Assembly: GCA_963921825.1 (NCBI GenBank)
Contig: OY997593.1
Coordinates: 49,646,039 to 49,710,038, forward strand
Direction: 5' to 3'
Source: Erodium maritimum
Lineage: Eukaryota > Streptophyta > Magnoliopsida > Geraniales > Geraniaceae
DNA: 64,000 nucleotides
The notes below the pieces were generated by a model, which was given only the letters and a program-made list of their open reading frames with translations, did not search any database and was not told the origin of the DNA. This document shows, piece after piece, positions 22,223 through 32,891 of the stretch. Positions within the stretch are counted from its first letter, which is position 1. Each line of letters begins with the position of its first letter. The translations under genes and the position numbers were made by a program.

Positions 22223-23182
22223 CTAAAAAGAGCTTGTGAACACCTTATCTCGGTCGGACACAATGGAATCCGGGAGCCCATGGAGTTTGTACACATTGTT
22301 GATGAATAACTCGGCTATGGTTGCTGCTGAATATGGATGTTGGAGCAGAATAAAGTGCCCGTACTTGAAGTATCTATCAACGACAACCAAGATGCACTTA
22401 AAGTTGGACGATTTCGGCAACCCCTCGATAAAGTCCATGGCAATTTCCTTCCACAGACTTGAAGGAATTTGTAGCGGTTGTAACAAACCCGGATATGCCA
22501 CATTCTCACTCTTGCAACGCTGACAGGTTTCACAATTCCTCACGAACTCTTTTACTTCCTTCATCATCTCGGGCCACCAAAATTGTAGTTGAATGCGCTT
22601 GAGGGTGGCTCTGGTACCTGAATGTCCTCCCAACGAAGAATCATGTAAGGCTTCTATAATTTGTTGCTTGGTTACTGACCCCCTTCCCACATACACTTTT
22701 CCCTCCATAAATAGTACACCCTGCTTCAGTTTGTATTTTGGTAGAGACGCAGGAGCAATGGTCATCTTGAGCAACAAATCTTCGGCCTCCTTATCCCCCA
22801 CATAGCTGCTGGCCACTTCCTCCATCCACGAGAGAATTAAAACCGATACCGCGCCGCAATCATCATTCGGCCTGCACGAGAGAGAGTCCGCAGCTCTATT
22901 GGTCGACCCTTTCTTGTATTCGATCGTGTAATTCAAACCGAGAAGCTTTGCAAGCCATTTTTGTTGAAAGGACGTCGTTAATTTCTGCTCTAAGAGGAAT
23001 TTAAGGGGCTGGTGGTCGGTCTTTATGGTGAAACTTGTGTCTTGCAAATAGTGCCTCCAATGTTTTGTAGCAACAACGATGCCCAGCAGCTCTTTTTCGT
23101 ATGTCGATAACCGACAATTCCTCGGACCCAAGGCCTTACTTAGGAATGCAATTGGCTGCCGGTTCTGCATTAAACAGCCCAT
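22223..23182 (-). pseudogene. RNase H and integrase core of the Reina-like element
   Basis: Starts in RNase H (PIAFLSKALGPRN, TYEKELLGIVVATKHWRHYL, IKTDHQPLKFLLEQK), then the zinc-binding segment of integrase (HSGTRATLKRIQLQFWWP, CETCQRCK) and the catalytic core with the first two acidic residues in VVDRY and VSDRDKVFTSSF. The frame stops right after the second core Asp block, so the third catalytic residue (Glu) is lost to a frameshift. About 320 residues remain. Confidence 0.9.
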
Positions 23183-23950
23183 ATCCCGGTGTCGCAGGTG
23201 TTGGTCTCGATGGTAAAAGGGAGGTCGAAGTCGGGGAGTTGAAGAATCAGGGTCGTGGTCATGGCATTCTTCAATTTGTTGAAGCTTTCTTGTGCTTTTT
23301 CATCCCACTTAAACGAGTCCTTCTTCAGCAAGTTAGTGAGGGGCCTTGCAATCAAACCATACCCTTTTATAAACTTCCGATAGTAGCCCGTCAAGCCTAA
23401 AAATCCTCGCAGACTCTTCAAATTTTTCGGTTCGGGCCACTCCTTCATGGCTTCTATTTTCTTAGGATCGGTAGCTACGCCTCGGCCCGAGATTACATGG
23501 CCTAAATACTCCACTGAATCTTTCCCAAACTCACATTTTGAGCCTTTAGCAAATAAGGTTTCAGCTTCAAGTTTCTATAAGATCAAGTCTATGTGCTGCA
23601 AGTGCTCCTCCCAATTTTTTGAATATATGAGAATATCATCAAAAAAGACTAAGACGAATTTCCTCTTGAAGACCTTGAAGACATCGTTCATCAAAGCTTG
23701 GAAGGTCGCTGGTGTATTCGTGAGGCCGAAAGGCATAATTCTCCACTCATAGTGACCGTGATGAGTCTGAAATGATGTCTTCTTTTCTTCACCCTCTTTC
23801 AAGCATATTTGATGGTACCCCGACCTCAAAATCGATCTTTGAAAATATCGTACTTCCACTTAGTTTATCAAGGAGTTCGTCATTGGCCGGAATGGGAAAC
23901 TTATCCTTGACGGTAAGATCGTTGAGCTTGCGACAATCGACACAAAACCT
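23170..23950 (-). pseudogene. Reverse transcriptase of the Reina-like element, frameshifted
   Basis: Two open pieces are visible. 23575-23859 has [35 protein letters not shown] and the catalytic FFDDILIYS box. 23170-23514 has MEYLGHVISGRGV, LRGFLGLTGYYRKFIKGYG and the entry to RNase H (PDFDLPFTIETN). They are in different frames and separated by stops. The enzyme would have copied element RNA into DNA. Confidence 0.9.
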
Positions 23951-25155
23951 TCATCCCCCGTCTTTCTTCTTCACAAGAATAACCGGGAATGAGAACGGAC
24001 TCGAGCTGTCCCGTATCAGGCCCTTCTCTAGCATCTCCTCCACCATTGTCTCCACCACTCCCTTTTGCTCGTAACTGATTTTGTAAGGCTGAATGGATGG
24101 CGGATTGACCCCTTGTATGAGCGGAATCGAGTGATAAAGCCTCCTCCGGGGTGGAAGTGAGTTGGGTTCTTCAAAAACCCGTTTGTATTTGGATAGGAGA
24201 GCCTGCAATTCTGGCCGAGTATTAACCATCAACCCTGAACTTCTCGGTGGACTTTCCTCAACCCTGCAGAACTGTCCCAACAACAGGTCCTCCCCTTGCT
24301 TTGCTTCCTTGTGGAGGATAGAGAAGTTGATAAGCATTGGTCTGGTCGTAGCACCTTCTTCCTTGATACATATCTCTTGACCATTTACATGGAATGTAAT
24401 GGTCCTCATAAGATGATCGAAGGTAACCGGGTTCACACACTCGAGCCAATCCGCTCCCAGAATGATATTACAGTCTCCCAATGGCATAATGAGAAAGGTG
24501 CCTTCGAAGATAAAGCCTGCAATGCTACATGTTACTTTGGAATTTGAATTGCATTGAAACCTCTTACTATTTGCAAGTCGAACCAATCGAGATCGAATTG
24601 GGTTGAGCTTCAAATATAGAGTCTTGGCGGTGTGCTCATCTATGAAGGAGGTAGTAGCCCAGTATCCACCAGGATGGACATGGCTCTTTTCTGGATGAAG
24701 CCTTTGATCCGTAGCGTCTTCGTTCCATTTGTAAGCCCCATCGGGTTCCCAATAGCACATATACGCTCCTCAAGTGCTTCTTCATCACCCTCTCCATCAC
24801 TAGCATTGGCTCCTTCAGGTTGAGTCGATGGTCCTTCATCCGTGGTCAGAGGTCCTTCCTCCTCATCGTCAGATTGACTCAACATGAATAACTGGTTTCG
24901 GTTGGGGCATATCAGACGATGTTCTTCAGAGTACCTCGAAGGGCAATTGAAACAGAGACCACGTCGGCGTCGCTCACGCAAGTAATTTGGGTTCGCTTTG
25001 GGCCAGTTTCCTTCCCGGGCCTGTCTCGGTCCGCCTGCTTGTGGGCTTCCTGGCCTTGGGCCTTGAAACGTTGAAGTCATCTGAGGAGTGGGTCTGGACC
25101 GACCCACATATGGAACGATAGCCCTCGAGTTGGAGACAGTGGGACCCGCCACTTG
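23951..25155 (-). pseudogene. Gag zinc knuckle, protease and start of RT (Reina-like element)
   Basis: 24640-25155 carries a nucleocapsid-like CX2C...H...C knuckle (GLCFNCPSRYSEEH) and the protease start (ILVDTG). The overlapping frame 23951-24760 continues with the GADWLE block, the PR-RT linker and the RT start (LIRDSSSPFSFPVILVKKKDGG). The overlap of two frames at 24640-24760 marks a frameshift just past the protease active-site DTG. The right edge abuts the solo LTR. Confidence 0.85.
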
Positions 25156-25432
25156 TGTCACGCCCCAATTTCAGTAAACCGAACTCGGGACGCGAACGTT
25201 TTAAAAACAATAAAACAATGAAACGTGTTTTGGATAAACACTTTAAAATCTCCATTTAATTAATCAAAATAATATTTAAAACTTAAAAACACGTCCCAAC
25301 ACGTGGACAAAAGTACAAGGTATCCGTCACTAGACTCAAAAGACTGAACCCGGACTCCGCTCCTAGCTCCACAAGCTTCGAGAGCTCCCTTAGTTCGTCC
25401 TGTGATCAGTACCTGTAGGAAAAGCAGCTAGG

Positions 25433-25450
25433 GGTGAGCGTTCGCTCACC
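25433..25450. other. Palindrome GGTGAGCG-CGCTCACC in the solo LTR
   Basis: Eight-base arms with a 2-base loop. The same palindrome or a close variant recurs in element B LTRs (48607-48624, 55611-55628), the element B leader (50307-50325) and the LTR at the right edge (63693-63708). Confidence 0.85.
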
Positions 25451-25769
25451 ACCACAGATAACAGACTAACTACAGCATAATTAGCAGACAATGTCGGTGA
25501 CACCAACAACAAACTCAACTCCGGGGATCACTGTCCCCAACTCAAGTACTCTGACTGACAAACACCCACGGTGACCTTCCTCGAACGACTCAACACTCAA
25601 ACACGTAAGTAGACCCGACACAACGATCACGACCTCTTCCAAGGACTCAAAAGAAACTACGCAACACCAAACAAGATCACAAAGGATCGCACACCAAACA
25701 AGATCACAAAGGATCGCAAACCAGCTGCTCAGTAACCAATTCTGTTTCTCGCCCTTTCCGATCCCAGTC

Positions 25770-26036
25770 GGTCCAGGCGGTCGACCTGTCTTACAACTTC
25801 TCTGTCCTTCGCTCTTTCCAACACAAAGTCGGTCCAGGCAGTCGACCTGTCTTACAACTTCTATGTTCTTCGCTCTTTCCAACACAAAGTCGGTCCAGGC
25901 AGTCGACCTGTCTTACAACTTCTCTGTCCCTCGCTCTTTCCAACACAAAGTGGGTCCAGGCAGTCGACCTGTCTTACAACTTCTCTGTCCCTCGCTCTTT
26001 CCGATCCCAGTCGGTCCAGGCAGTCGACCTGTCTCA
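25770..26036 (-). repeat. About 60-bp tandem repeats in the solo LTR
   Basis: Four to five units share cggtccaggcagtcgacctg and ctttccaacacaaagt. The minus-sense core caggtcgac resembles the aggtcgacagcctga core of the 48-bp repeat in the element-B LTRs, so the arrays are probably homologous. Confidence 0.85.
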
Positions 26037-26119
26037 GTAACCTCTCTCACTCAGGTAACCACAATCACAATCACAAGCAAGTTCAACAAACAGCAACAAC
26101 ACAGGTTCAACACTCCACA

Positions 26120-26940
26120 TGCACTCATGGCCACCCAAGACACCAACCACAAAGCACGGGCTCAACAGCCCCACGGGCACTCACGGCCTCCCAAGACACG
26201 CCAACGATAAAGACACGGGTTCAACAACCCCACAGGCACTCACAACCTCCCAAGGCACATCAACAGTAAGGACACAGGTTCAACAACCCCACGGGCACAC
26301 ACGGCCTCCCCAGACTCCAACAGTCAAACACGGGCCCTCATGGCCACCCAAGACTCAACAGTCAAACACGGGCCCTCATGGCCACCCAAGACTCAACAGT
26401 CAAACACGGGCTCTCATGGCCACCCAAGACTCAACAGTCAAACACGGGCTCTCATGGGCACCCAAGACTCAACAGTCAAACACGGGCTCTCATGGCCACC
26501 CAAGACACACCAACAGTAACTCACGGGCTCAACAACCCCACGGCACTCACGGTCACTCAACCCACCAACAGTAAAGACACGGGTTCACAACCCCACGGCA
26601 CTCACGGCCACCCAAAACACCAAAGGTAAAGACACGGGTTCGACGACCCCACATGCACTCGTGGCCACCCAAAACTCAACAATACTACACGCTCGCAACT
26701 TACCGAGACTCTAACTCGTAAGCCAGCCAAAGAATGCTTGCAACCTCCCCCGAGACTCTAACTCGGTCAAGCCAGCCAAAGACACCAACCTTAGTACACG
26801 GGCTCTCATGGCCACCCAAACACAAATAATAACACGGGCTCTCATGGCCACCCAAGACGCAACAATAATAGCACGGGCTCTCAAGGCCACCCAAACACAA
26901 ATAATAACACGGGCTCTCATGGCCACCCAAGACACCAAAT
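26120..26940 (-). repeat. Degenerate tandem array (ggccacccaagactcaac units)
   Basis: Many units of about 38 bp with cacgggctctcatggccacc appear at 26320-26510 and again at 26795-26935. The element-B 3' LTR has the complementary pattern (ggtggccatgagagccc) at 54715-54990. Confidence 0.85.
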
Positions 26941-27839
26941 AAACAATCAACCTTCGGCTTAACCAAAGCCTCTAACAGTCCTAATATCAACAGTTTCTCA
27001 ATCAACCTCCGGGCATGGTCATATGCCTCCAGTACTCCTATTAACGCTAAGTTCCCTGCTCCTACGACACTGCTAAGTGTCACATGATTTTCCAACAGTT
27101 GCTACGATCCCGTATCATGCTTTTCTAATATTTAAGTAAACCTATTCAACCCACGACACCCCGGTGTCACATGCAATTCTACTGTTAACTTTCCCTAGTC
27201 AGGGCCGAGATCCGGCTACTTTTCCCTACCTCGTGCGTGTTCTCCCAAAAGCCAAACCACGAGCTTTGGCGATGATATCAGTCACTCACCCAGCTTTCCC
27301 TTGCCTCGGTCCGTGGCACGATCTAAAAGAACACAAATTCAAGGCACTTAACAACTTGCAGGAATAAACTGAAATCATTAAACTCGATGCCCAAACTTAA
27401 CCCCGACAATGTCGATCACTCCCAAACTTCCCAATTACTCGACATTGTCGATAAGGGACCCGTCAAGGCCCGATTCGCCCGACATGGCGAATCTGCCCGG
27501 GTTTTGTAAATTGCCTTCCGGGGCTCCAAAAGCCCCCGTTTTCGTTTCTACGGTCTTAGAATAGTTCAAGGAACCCAATGTACTTGACGGAATCGAATTC
27601 CGACTTCCGAGTCAATTAATTAACGTTTAAAGTTTCTAAAACCCGTTAATTACAACTTTTCCAATTTAATTCCAAATTTTGATTCGATTAAGGATAAGTG
27701 GTCCGGGGAACGTTTTAAACCACCCGAACGATAAAAACCCGAGCACCCGAGCACGTGGGCCCCACCCGACCCAACTTGGCCGAGGTGAATTTAGGCCATT
27801 TAGGGCCCGGCTCACCGAGGTGGTGGCTGGCCCTAGTTC

Positions 27840-28015
27840 CGGCCAGCCACCCCGAGGTCCGGCCAGCCACCCCGAGGTCCGGCCGACCTCCACGAGGTCC
27901 GGCCGACCTCCACGAGGTCCGGCAGACCTCCACGAGGTCCGGCCAACCTCCACGAGGTCCGACCAACCTCCACGAGGTCCGGCCAACCTCCACGAGGTCC
28001 GGCCAACCTCCAGCC
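27840..28015 (-). repeat. 20-bp minisatellite in the solo LTR
   Basis: Eight or nine copies of a 20-bp unit containing ccacgaggtccggcc, nearly identical, with ORFs on both strands caused by the period. Confidence 0.95.
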
Positions 28016-28374
28016 AGTAGCCCACCGGCCTGGCCAACTCCGGCCAGCCCCCATAGGGTCCGGCCCAGCTCCGGCCAGCCTTTGCAAGGCTCGGCCAGCC
28101 ACCAATCACGGTGGCCGGAGCTCCCCCGAGCCTCCGGTCACCGGAAAACGCTCCACTCTTCGGTCCAAACACCTCTAAAACGTCTCCAACACCTCCCCAA
28201 CCTCCATACAACCCTCAATCATTTAATTTAACAAAACCCTAGCTTTCCAAAATAAGCAAAACGATGATCGGGTTAGGTCTTACCAACGAGGAAGACGAGG
28301 GGAAGACAAATGCTCCTTGCTTTGAGACGATCTAATGGCTCGATTTCTCCCAACCCTAACTTCTTTCTCCTTAT

Positions 28375-28497
28375 CTCTTCTTCTTCTTCTTCTTCTTCTT
28401 CTTCTTCTTCTTCTTCTTCTTCTTCTTCTTCTTCTTCTTCTTCTTCTTCTTCTTCTTCTTCTTCTTCTTCTTCTTCTTCTTCTTCTTCTTCTTCTTC
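28375..28497. repeat. (CTT)n microsatellite, about 40 units
   Basis: An uninterrupted trinucleotide tract of about 120 bp. It produces artificial poly-Ser/Leu (plus) and poly-Glu (minus) ORFs. Confidence 0.98.
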
Positions 28498-28977
28498 TCT
28501 CTCTAAACTCTCTCTTCCTCTTCTAAAACAACTAACACTAATTGTATTTTTTTTGTATAAGTGGCTGGCCACCCTTGCCCCCTCACCACTCATTTTCCCC
28601 CCAAAACCTACACCACCACTTGTTGGACAAGTGGCAAGGTGGGTCCCACACCTTTGGAAAATATCAAGTAGATATTTTCCAATCAGTTTCGCGAAAATCG
28701 GACGTTTCGGGCCCCGAACGGGCACTTTTCCCAAGAAATTACGAAACTTGGCGTGCTACAAGGAAACGGCTCAACTAAGACCGCTGCGACGACGGCTAAG
28801 CTTTTTGGATCCAAAACGGTCCTCGAATGGACCAAAACGTCGCTCGGTTGACTTTTCCAGCGAAAAGTCAACATTTTCCAAATTGATCAGAAAGTTGCCC
28901 TGAGTCCCCCGGAACTCACTTTGGTCAATAAAGGGGTCAACTTAAGTCCGGTATGACCCTCGGGGTCCAATTCCGGT

Positions 28978-29975
28978 TCAATTCAGTGTCTGCTCAATTT
29001 TTTTAAATTTTCCTGTTTTTCGCAGATTTGACTGGCGTTGACCGGGAGTGGTTATTACAACTTGTCCCTGTCGTTGCTCTTCCAATCGAGCCAAGCGCAT
29101 GGCGTGGTGGATGGATGTCGGCGCTAGCATCAAAATTCGGGCTCTGAGGTGTGGTTTCAGGCCACCAATAAAGCTTGAGATGAAATAAGCCTCTGTGAAA
29201 TAGGGGTAATCGTTCAGTACTTGTGCCCTCAGTTCATCGAATCTATCCTCATAATCTGCCACCGTCCCCACCTGTAACAGGTGTTTGAACTCTACCACCG
29301 AATCCTCATACCCAAAGCTTCGAACTTCCATGACATGTCCCTGCAAAGATCTTCCCACTAGATGTGTGGCCTTCCCAAATGGTACATCATGTACTAAGTC
29401 TCTGCCTTTCCCGAGAAATCAAGGGTTGCGAGTTGGACTTTGAAATCGTCTGGAATATGGTAGAAGTTGAAATAACCCACTGCTTTTTGTATCCACGATC
29501 TCAGGTTGGAGCCATCGAAGGTAGGGAAGGTGAGGTGAGGGATATGTGGTTGAGGTTGATGTGGGTTGAAGTCGTTTGTGGTATGGTCTCTGTTTGTGGT
29601 TTGTGTATGTGGAGCTTCGGTTTGTGGTGGCTGGGATGGAAAATCTCTGACTAGGTCCCATGGTGGTACTGGGTTGGGTTGAGATGAAGGTCCAATGATG
29701 TGAGGTGGGTTGTGGAGAGGAGATTTGTTACAATCCTTGTTTCCCCCCAAATGGCTTACCGATGTATCGCTCGGCGCCGAGTGGGGTTGGCCACGCAACT
29801 CCGCGAGGACGGCATCCACGGACGCCCGGAGGTCCGATTGGCTCTGGTGGAGTGCGTCGATCCTGGCGTTGACGCCCTGCAGGTTTGATTTGACTTGGTT
29901 TTGGACACCGTCGATCTTATCGGAGAGGGAGGTGTTGGTGTTGCTGTTCTCCGATGATTCCTCCAACGATACCAT
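28978..29975 (-). pseudogene. Gag of the Reina-like element, frameshifted and split by the solo LTR
   Basis: The N-terminal piece (29975-29394) starts MVSLEESSENSNTNTSL, has a helical region and the block HLTFPTFDGSNLRSWIQK followed by VQLATLDFSGKAE, the classical retrotransposon capsid start. After a frameshift the second piece has FKHLLQVGTVADYEDRFDEL and FISSFIGGLKPHLRARI, the capsid C-terminal part. Coding beyond 29060 is cut by the inserted LTR and resumes at 25155. The protein would have formed the virus-like particle. Confidence 0.85.
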
Positions 29976-29994
29976 GGTTGTGTGACAAGGTTTG

Positions 29995-30006
29995 GCTCTG
30001 ATACCA
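29995..30006 (-). other. Primer-binding site of the Reina-like element
   Basis: Minus-sense TGGTATCAGAGC, complementary to the 3' end of plant initiator tRNA-Met, one base inside the right LTR. Confidence 0.9.
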
Positions 30007-30007
30007 A

Positions 30008-30370
30008 TAATAGGGAAGCAAATATTTGAAACAACAATGGAACATGAATCACTTCTTGGAATTGAAACTAGAAGAGAAATACATAGTCACTCTAAGCTTG
30101 TTTTAAGCTTAGAGCTTTACCTTGCTTCAAGGTTCTCTACACAGTTCTCAATACTGAAAATGAAACTACCTTAGAATTACAAATACTACAACAACGTTAA
30201 CTGTGATCCTCTTCAGTGATTCGTGGTCGTTACCAAAAGCAACAACGTCAGTGGAGCTTGGCATCTTCCTTTGTGCGACTGGGCTTGGGCTGGTTGCTTC
30301 TTCAGTTGGGCCAACGTAAGTAAAGCCTTCAACGAGTCCTTCAAGCCCATAACCATTTACTGCCCTGACA
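30008..30370 (-). repeat. 5' LTR of the Reina-like element
   Basis: Homologous to 21079-21480 with substitutions and deletions, including a deletion of about 50 bp around 30205 relative to the left copy. Minus-sense start TGTCAGGGCAG at 30370. Confidence 0.85.
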
Positions 30371-31157
30371 GTCGCGACCTCGTGTCACCCCTTCCTTGCC
30401 CTATTGGCCTCCTCATTCTCCTTGAGCCTTGTGCTCATTGGAGACCTCATCGCATATTTCAACCACGCCAACAAGGGCCCTTGTTTCCAACCTTGGGGTG
30501 ACAAAGGTTTTCCGGCCTGGATAAGGACAACCAAACTTTGTAAATCAATCCCTTCAAATTTTGAACCGCTCCCTCCTCCTCAAGATATGCAACTCAGCCC
30601 GACATTCAGACGATTCACTGAAGCACCAAATCCAGTGCACTAAGACTTGGTTGACATAAAGGCTTCCTTGTTTGGCATGCTCTAACAAATTGGTAATTTT
30701 TTATTCACTTTGTTTATCTAATCTTTTTTGTCTTCTCGTGAAACGACCCCATTTGGGCTCTGGGATGGCTGTTCATTCTCACACTAAATATTTATGTTCC
30801 ATAGCTTTATTTGGGTGTTTATGATTGTGATTTTGAAATGGTTTTATTAGGGTTTCTCTCGCTTCAATTCATTTCCCACTGTCGTGTAATTTGAGTACAA
30901 GTATTGCGTTTGATATGTGGATGGATCTATGGAGCTGTGAAATCTAATACATTTTCTATCTCCATAATGTGTGGATGGATCAAATCTCATTTATTTACTG
31001 AAATCTGAAAACCCATGCAAACACCTTATGCTATGTTACTTCATTTCCTTCTATCTTTATTGGGCAAATCAGTTTTAGAGCATAGTTGTTCAACTAATTA
31101 TGAAGACTAAGATTATGTAATATTTCCAGTCATAGCATTGAGGGACTTATAGTTTGA
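30371..31157. other. Unassigned interval right of the Reina-like element
   Basis: 30371-30650 is moderately GC-rich with a short open frame (79 codons, 30404-30643) that I do not recognise. From 30660 on it is AT-rich non-coding sequence. Confidence 0.35.
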
Positions 31158-31434
31158 GGGGGCGAGTAATTACATGTTGCAACTCGTTGTAAATCATGTT
31201 GCAACCTTCAACTCAAACACACATCATCCGTTCAAAAAATCGGTCAACCCTCAACTATTGATTTTTTTTGTTACTGTAGCCGGGGTAATTTAGTCATTTC
31301 TTATGAAACTTGACAACATTCTTGACTACGGTACAGAAAAAAAAGGTTAAAGGTTGCAACGTGAGGCGTTTTTAAGTAGAAGGTTGCAACATGGTTTTCT
31401 ACCAAAGTATAAGGTTGCAATGTGTAATTTTCCC
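31158..31434. mobile_element. Small inverted-repeat element (MITE)
   Basis: The left end ggcgagtaattacatgttgc and the right end (reverse complement gggaaaattacacattgcaa) form imperfect terminal inverted repeats, with two more ggttgcaac motifs inside. No ORF. A target duplication is not evident, so the superfamily is open. Confidence 0.5.
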
Positions 31435-32094
31435 TACTTTAAATCAATATAAGTTTGTTGGATATTTTCTAGTGTATAGTGGGATTGCCTTCACAAGGGG
31501 CATGTCACATGTTACCTAGACTCCAAAGGTCTTACCGTCTTAGCTTGGTGTTTCAATAGTGGGCCCTAGATTAATATGTGAATTATGTCTCGGCAGCTAC
31601 AACATATGAGATTCCTTTGTACTACTATACAATAAATTTGAGCCATGTGTATATCACTCTTAGTCCCCAATGTAGCTCTATTATTGGTAGGTTACGGTAT
31701 GAGTTTTCTATCTTCTAGATTGATATGGTCTTGGTCTACGAAGAACTTAATTTCTCTGAAGAACATGTTGATAGGGTATGTTGTTAAAGATCTAATGAAA
31801 GTTGACAAGTATGATGTTGAATATCTCCTTCCGCCTGCCAGTTAGTACTGTCTATCGTGTTTCTCTGTTGTGTTCTATGAAAAAAATCCAGGTTAAACTT
31901 GGCGTTATGTTATCATACTCCACTTGATTGATTACTGGTTTTGCCACACCTTTTCTTTTTCGTTGAAAAATAAATAAACTACCCTTTGAGTCTCTTATTC
32001 TTCTTATCCTTTATTATAACTCTTGATCATGATTAATTATACACTGAAACTCTTGAATATATTTATTTTTAGTAGAAAATCTATTTATTTGCAG
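31435..32094. other. Unassigned AT-rich interval upstream of the thioredoxin exon
   Basis: Formally the intron and missing 5' part of the thioredoxin remnant. A conserved WCGPC exon was looked for here and back to 30.4 kb and not found. Confidence 0.4.
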
Positions 32095-32234
32095 AGTGTG
32101 GCTGAGGACTGGGCTGTTGAAGTGATGCCAACGTTCATGTTCCTGAAAGAAGGCAAAATGGTAGACAAAGTCGTGGGTGCAAAGAGGAGCTACAGAACAC
32201 TGTAGCAAAACATTCTGCTACTGCTTCTGCTTGA
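32095..32234 (+). pseudogene. Thioredoxin h, last exon only, frameshifted
   Basis: After a good acceptor (tttgcag, ending 32094) the reading SVAEDWAVEVMPTFMFLKEG, then KMVDKVVGAK, matches the C-terminal third of plant h-type thioredoxins, cytosolic disulfide reductases. It includes the conserved cis-Pro loop (VMPTF). Immediately after VVGAK one base is missing from the expected lysine codon; as written the frame ends at TAG (32203-32205). In the shifted frame the typical ELQ-T-AKH tail continues to a stop at 32232-32234. No upstream exon with the WCGPC active site is found. It is best read as a truncated pseudogene; an unseen distant 5' exon cannot be excluded. Confidence 0.8.
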
Positions 32235-32815
32235 AAAGAAGTAGTTTAATTAATAGGTTCTTTTAGAAAAAGAAAAGAAGGAGACGAAATTGACCAAAAG
32301 ATGAAACCAATCAAGGATTGATGAGCATTTGCATGATAATATAATGCTCCACCAGAGACATTCTTTTGTATAGGTGGATACGAAATGAATACTTGGCTCG
32401 TCCCTCATGCTTTAAGGTCGTGGCATCACCTACAGCTACAGTCCTTAGCATCACCTGACTTTTTGTACTAGGGGCATCTTTGTTGTGAAGGGTTTTGGCA
32501 TTGAATATGGGCATGGCGTGAAAGTTACAGATTCTTGTCTCACTGAAGCATCTTCATCTCTATCACCGTGACCTTGGAGATATTGCTTCTCCAGTTATGG
32601 GCACTCAGAAAAAAATTAGTGCTCTTGGGATGGAACAATCTCTCACAAGTGCCAATTATAAAGCTACTTTGCAGAAATTCTTGATGAATTTGATTCTCTC
32701 TTATCTAGCAAGAAATGGAAAACAAAATGGAGCACGGTATCAAGTATCAAATCAACCTCTTTTTATCTACATACCTATTATACTTTTAGTGTGACACACA
32801 CACATACATTTCCTC
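32235..32815 (+). other. Intergenic region upstream of JRL1
   Basis: No gene is seen. A 65-codon frame at 32597-32794 has no recognisable domain. A short CA run at 32796-32804 precedes the core promoter. Confidence 0.5.
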
Positions 32816-32823
32816 TATAAAAA
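32816..32823 (+). promoter_or_regulatory. TATA box of JRL1
   Basis: TATAAAAA in a pyrimidine-rich context. Transcription would start about 30 bp downstream (near 32848), giving a 5' UTR of about 45 bp before the ATG at 32892. Confidence 0.65.
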
Positions 32824-32891
32824 TCTCCTTCTCCATCTGTCCAGTTTGTCATACAAACTCTCCCTTTCTCGTCCCTGTACTTGTGAACGAT

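Larger units (their letters stand above)
25156..29059 (-). mobile_element. Solo LTR (Tekay-like, 3.9 kb) nested in the Reina-like gag
   Basis: Plus-strand ends TGTCACGCCC (25156) and TTACA (29059); on the minus strand it starts TGTAATAACC and ends with the same GGGGCGTGACA as the element-B LTRs. Direct repeats acttg at 25151-25155 and 29060-29064 are a perfect 5-bp target duplication. No primer-binding site, polypurine tract or pol lies between the ends, so it is a single LTR, presumably left by LTR-LTR recombination. It carries many internal tandem arrays (separate entries). ORFs inside (27666-28231, 28273-28734) come from those arrays. Confidence 0.9.
21079..30370 (-). mobile_element. Ty3/gypsy chromovirus, Reina-like, with a nested solo LTR
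   Basis: Two related LTRs bound it (21079-21480, 402 bp; 30008-30370, 363 bp). A primer-binding site complementary to initiator tRNA-Met lies inside the right LTR, and gag and pol read leftward on the minus strand. Without the nested 3.9-kb LTR the element is about 5.4 kb, the usual size for small chromoviruses with short LTRs. The LTRs differ by several substitutions and indels, and pol has multiple frameshifts, so the insertion is old. Flanks gtatc (21074-21078) and gtcgc (30371-30375) match at three of five bases, at best a decayed target duplication. Confidence 0.85.

Noticed and set aside
26300..26520. CRISPR-like spaced repeats
   Set aside because: Units are contiguous degenerate minisatellite copies in a plant LTR without unique spacers of constant length.
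27666..28231. 181-codon minus and 158-codon plus frames rich in Pro/Arg/Gly
   Set aside because: They are products of the 20-bp minisatellite in the solo LTR, open on both strands because of its period.
28273..28734. 153-codon minus-strand frame rich in Glu, and plus-strand Ser/Leu-rich frames
   Set aside because: They arise from the (CTT)n tract at 28375-28497 and its mirror readings; no domain outside the tract.
31790..31845. Possible thioredoxin exon (MKVDKYDVEYL resembling KVDVDEL)
   Set aside because: Only a few residues match, no correct splice sites or WCGPC motif nearby; likely chance.
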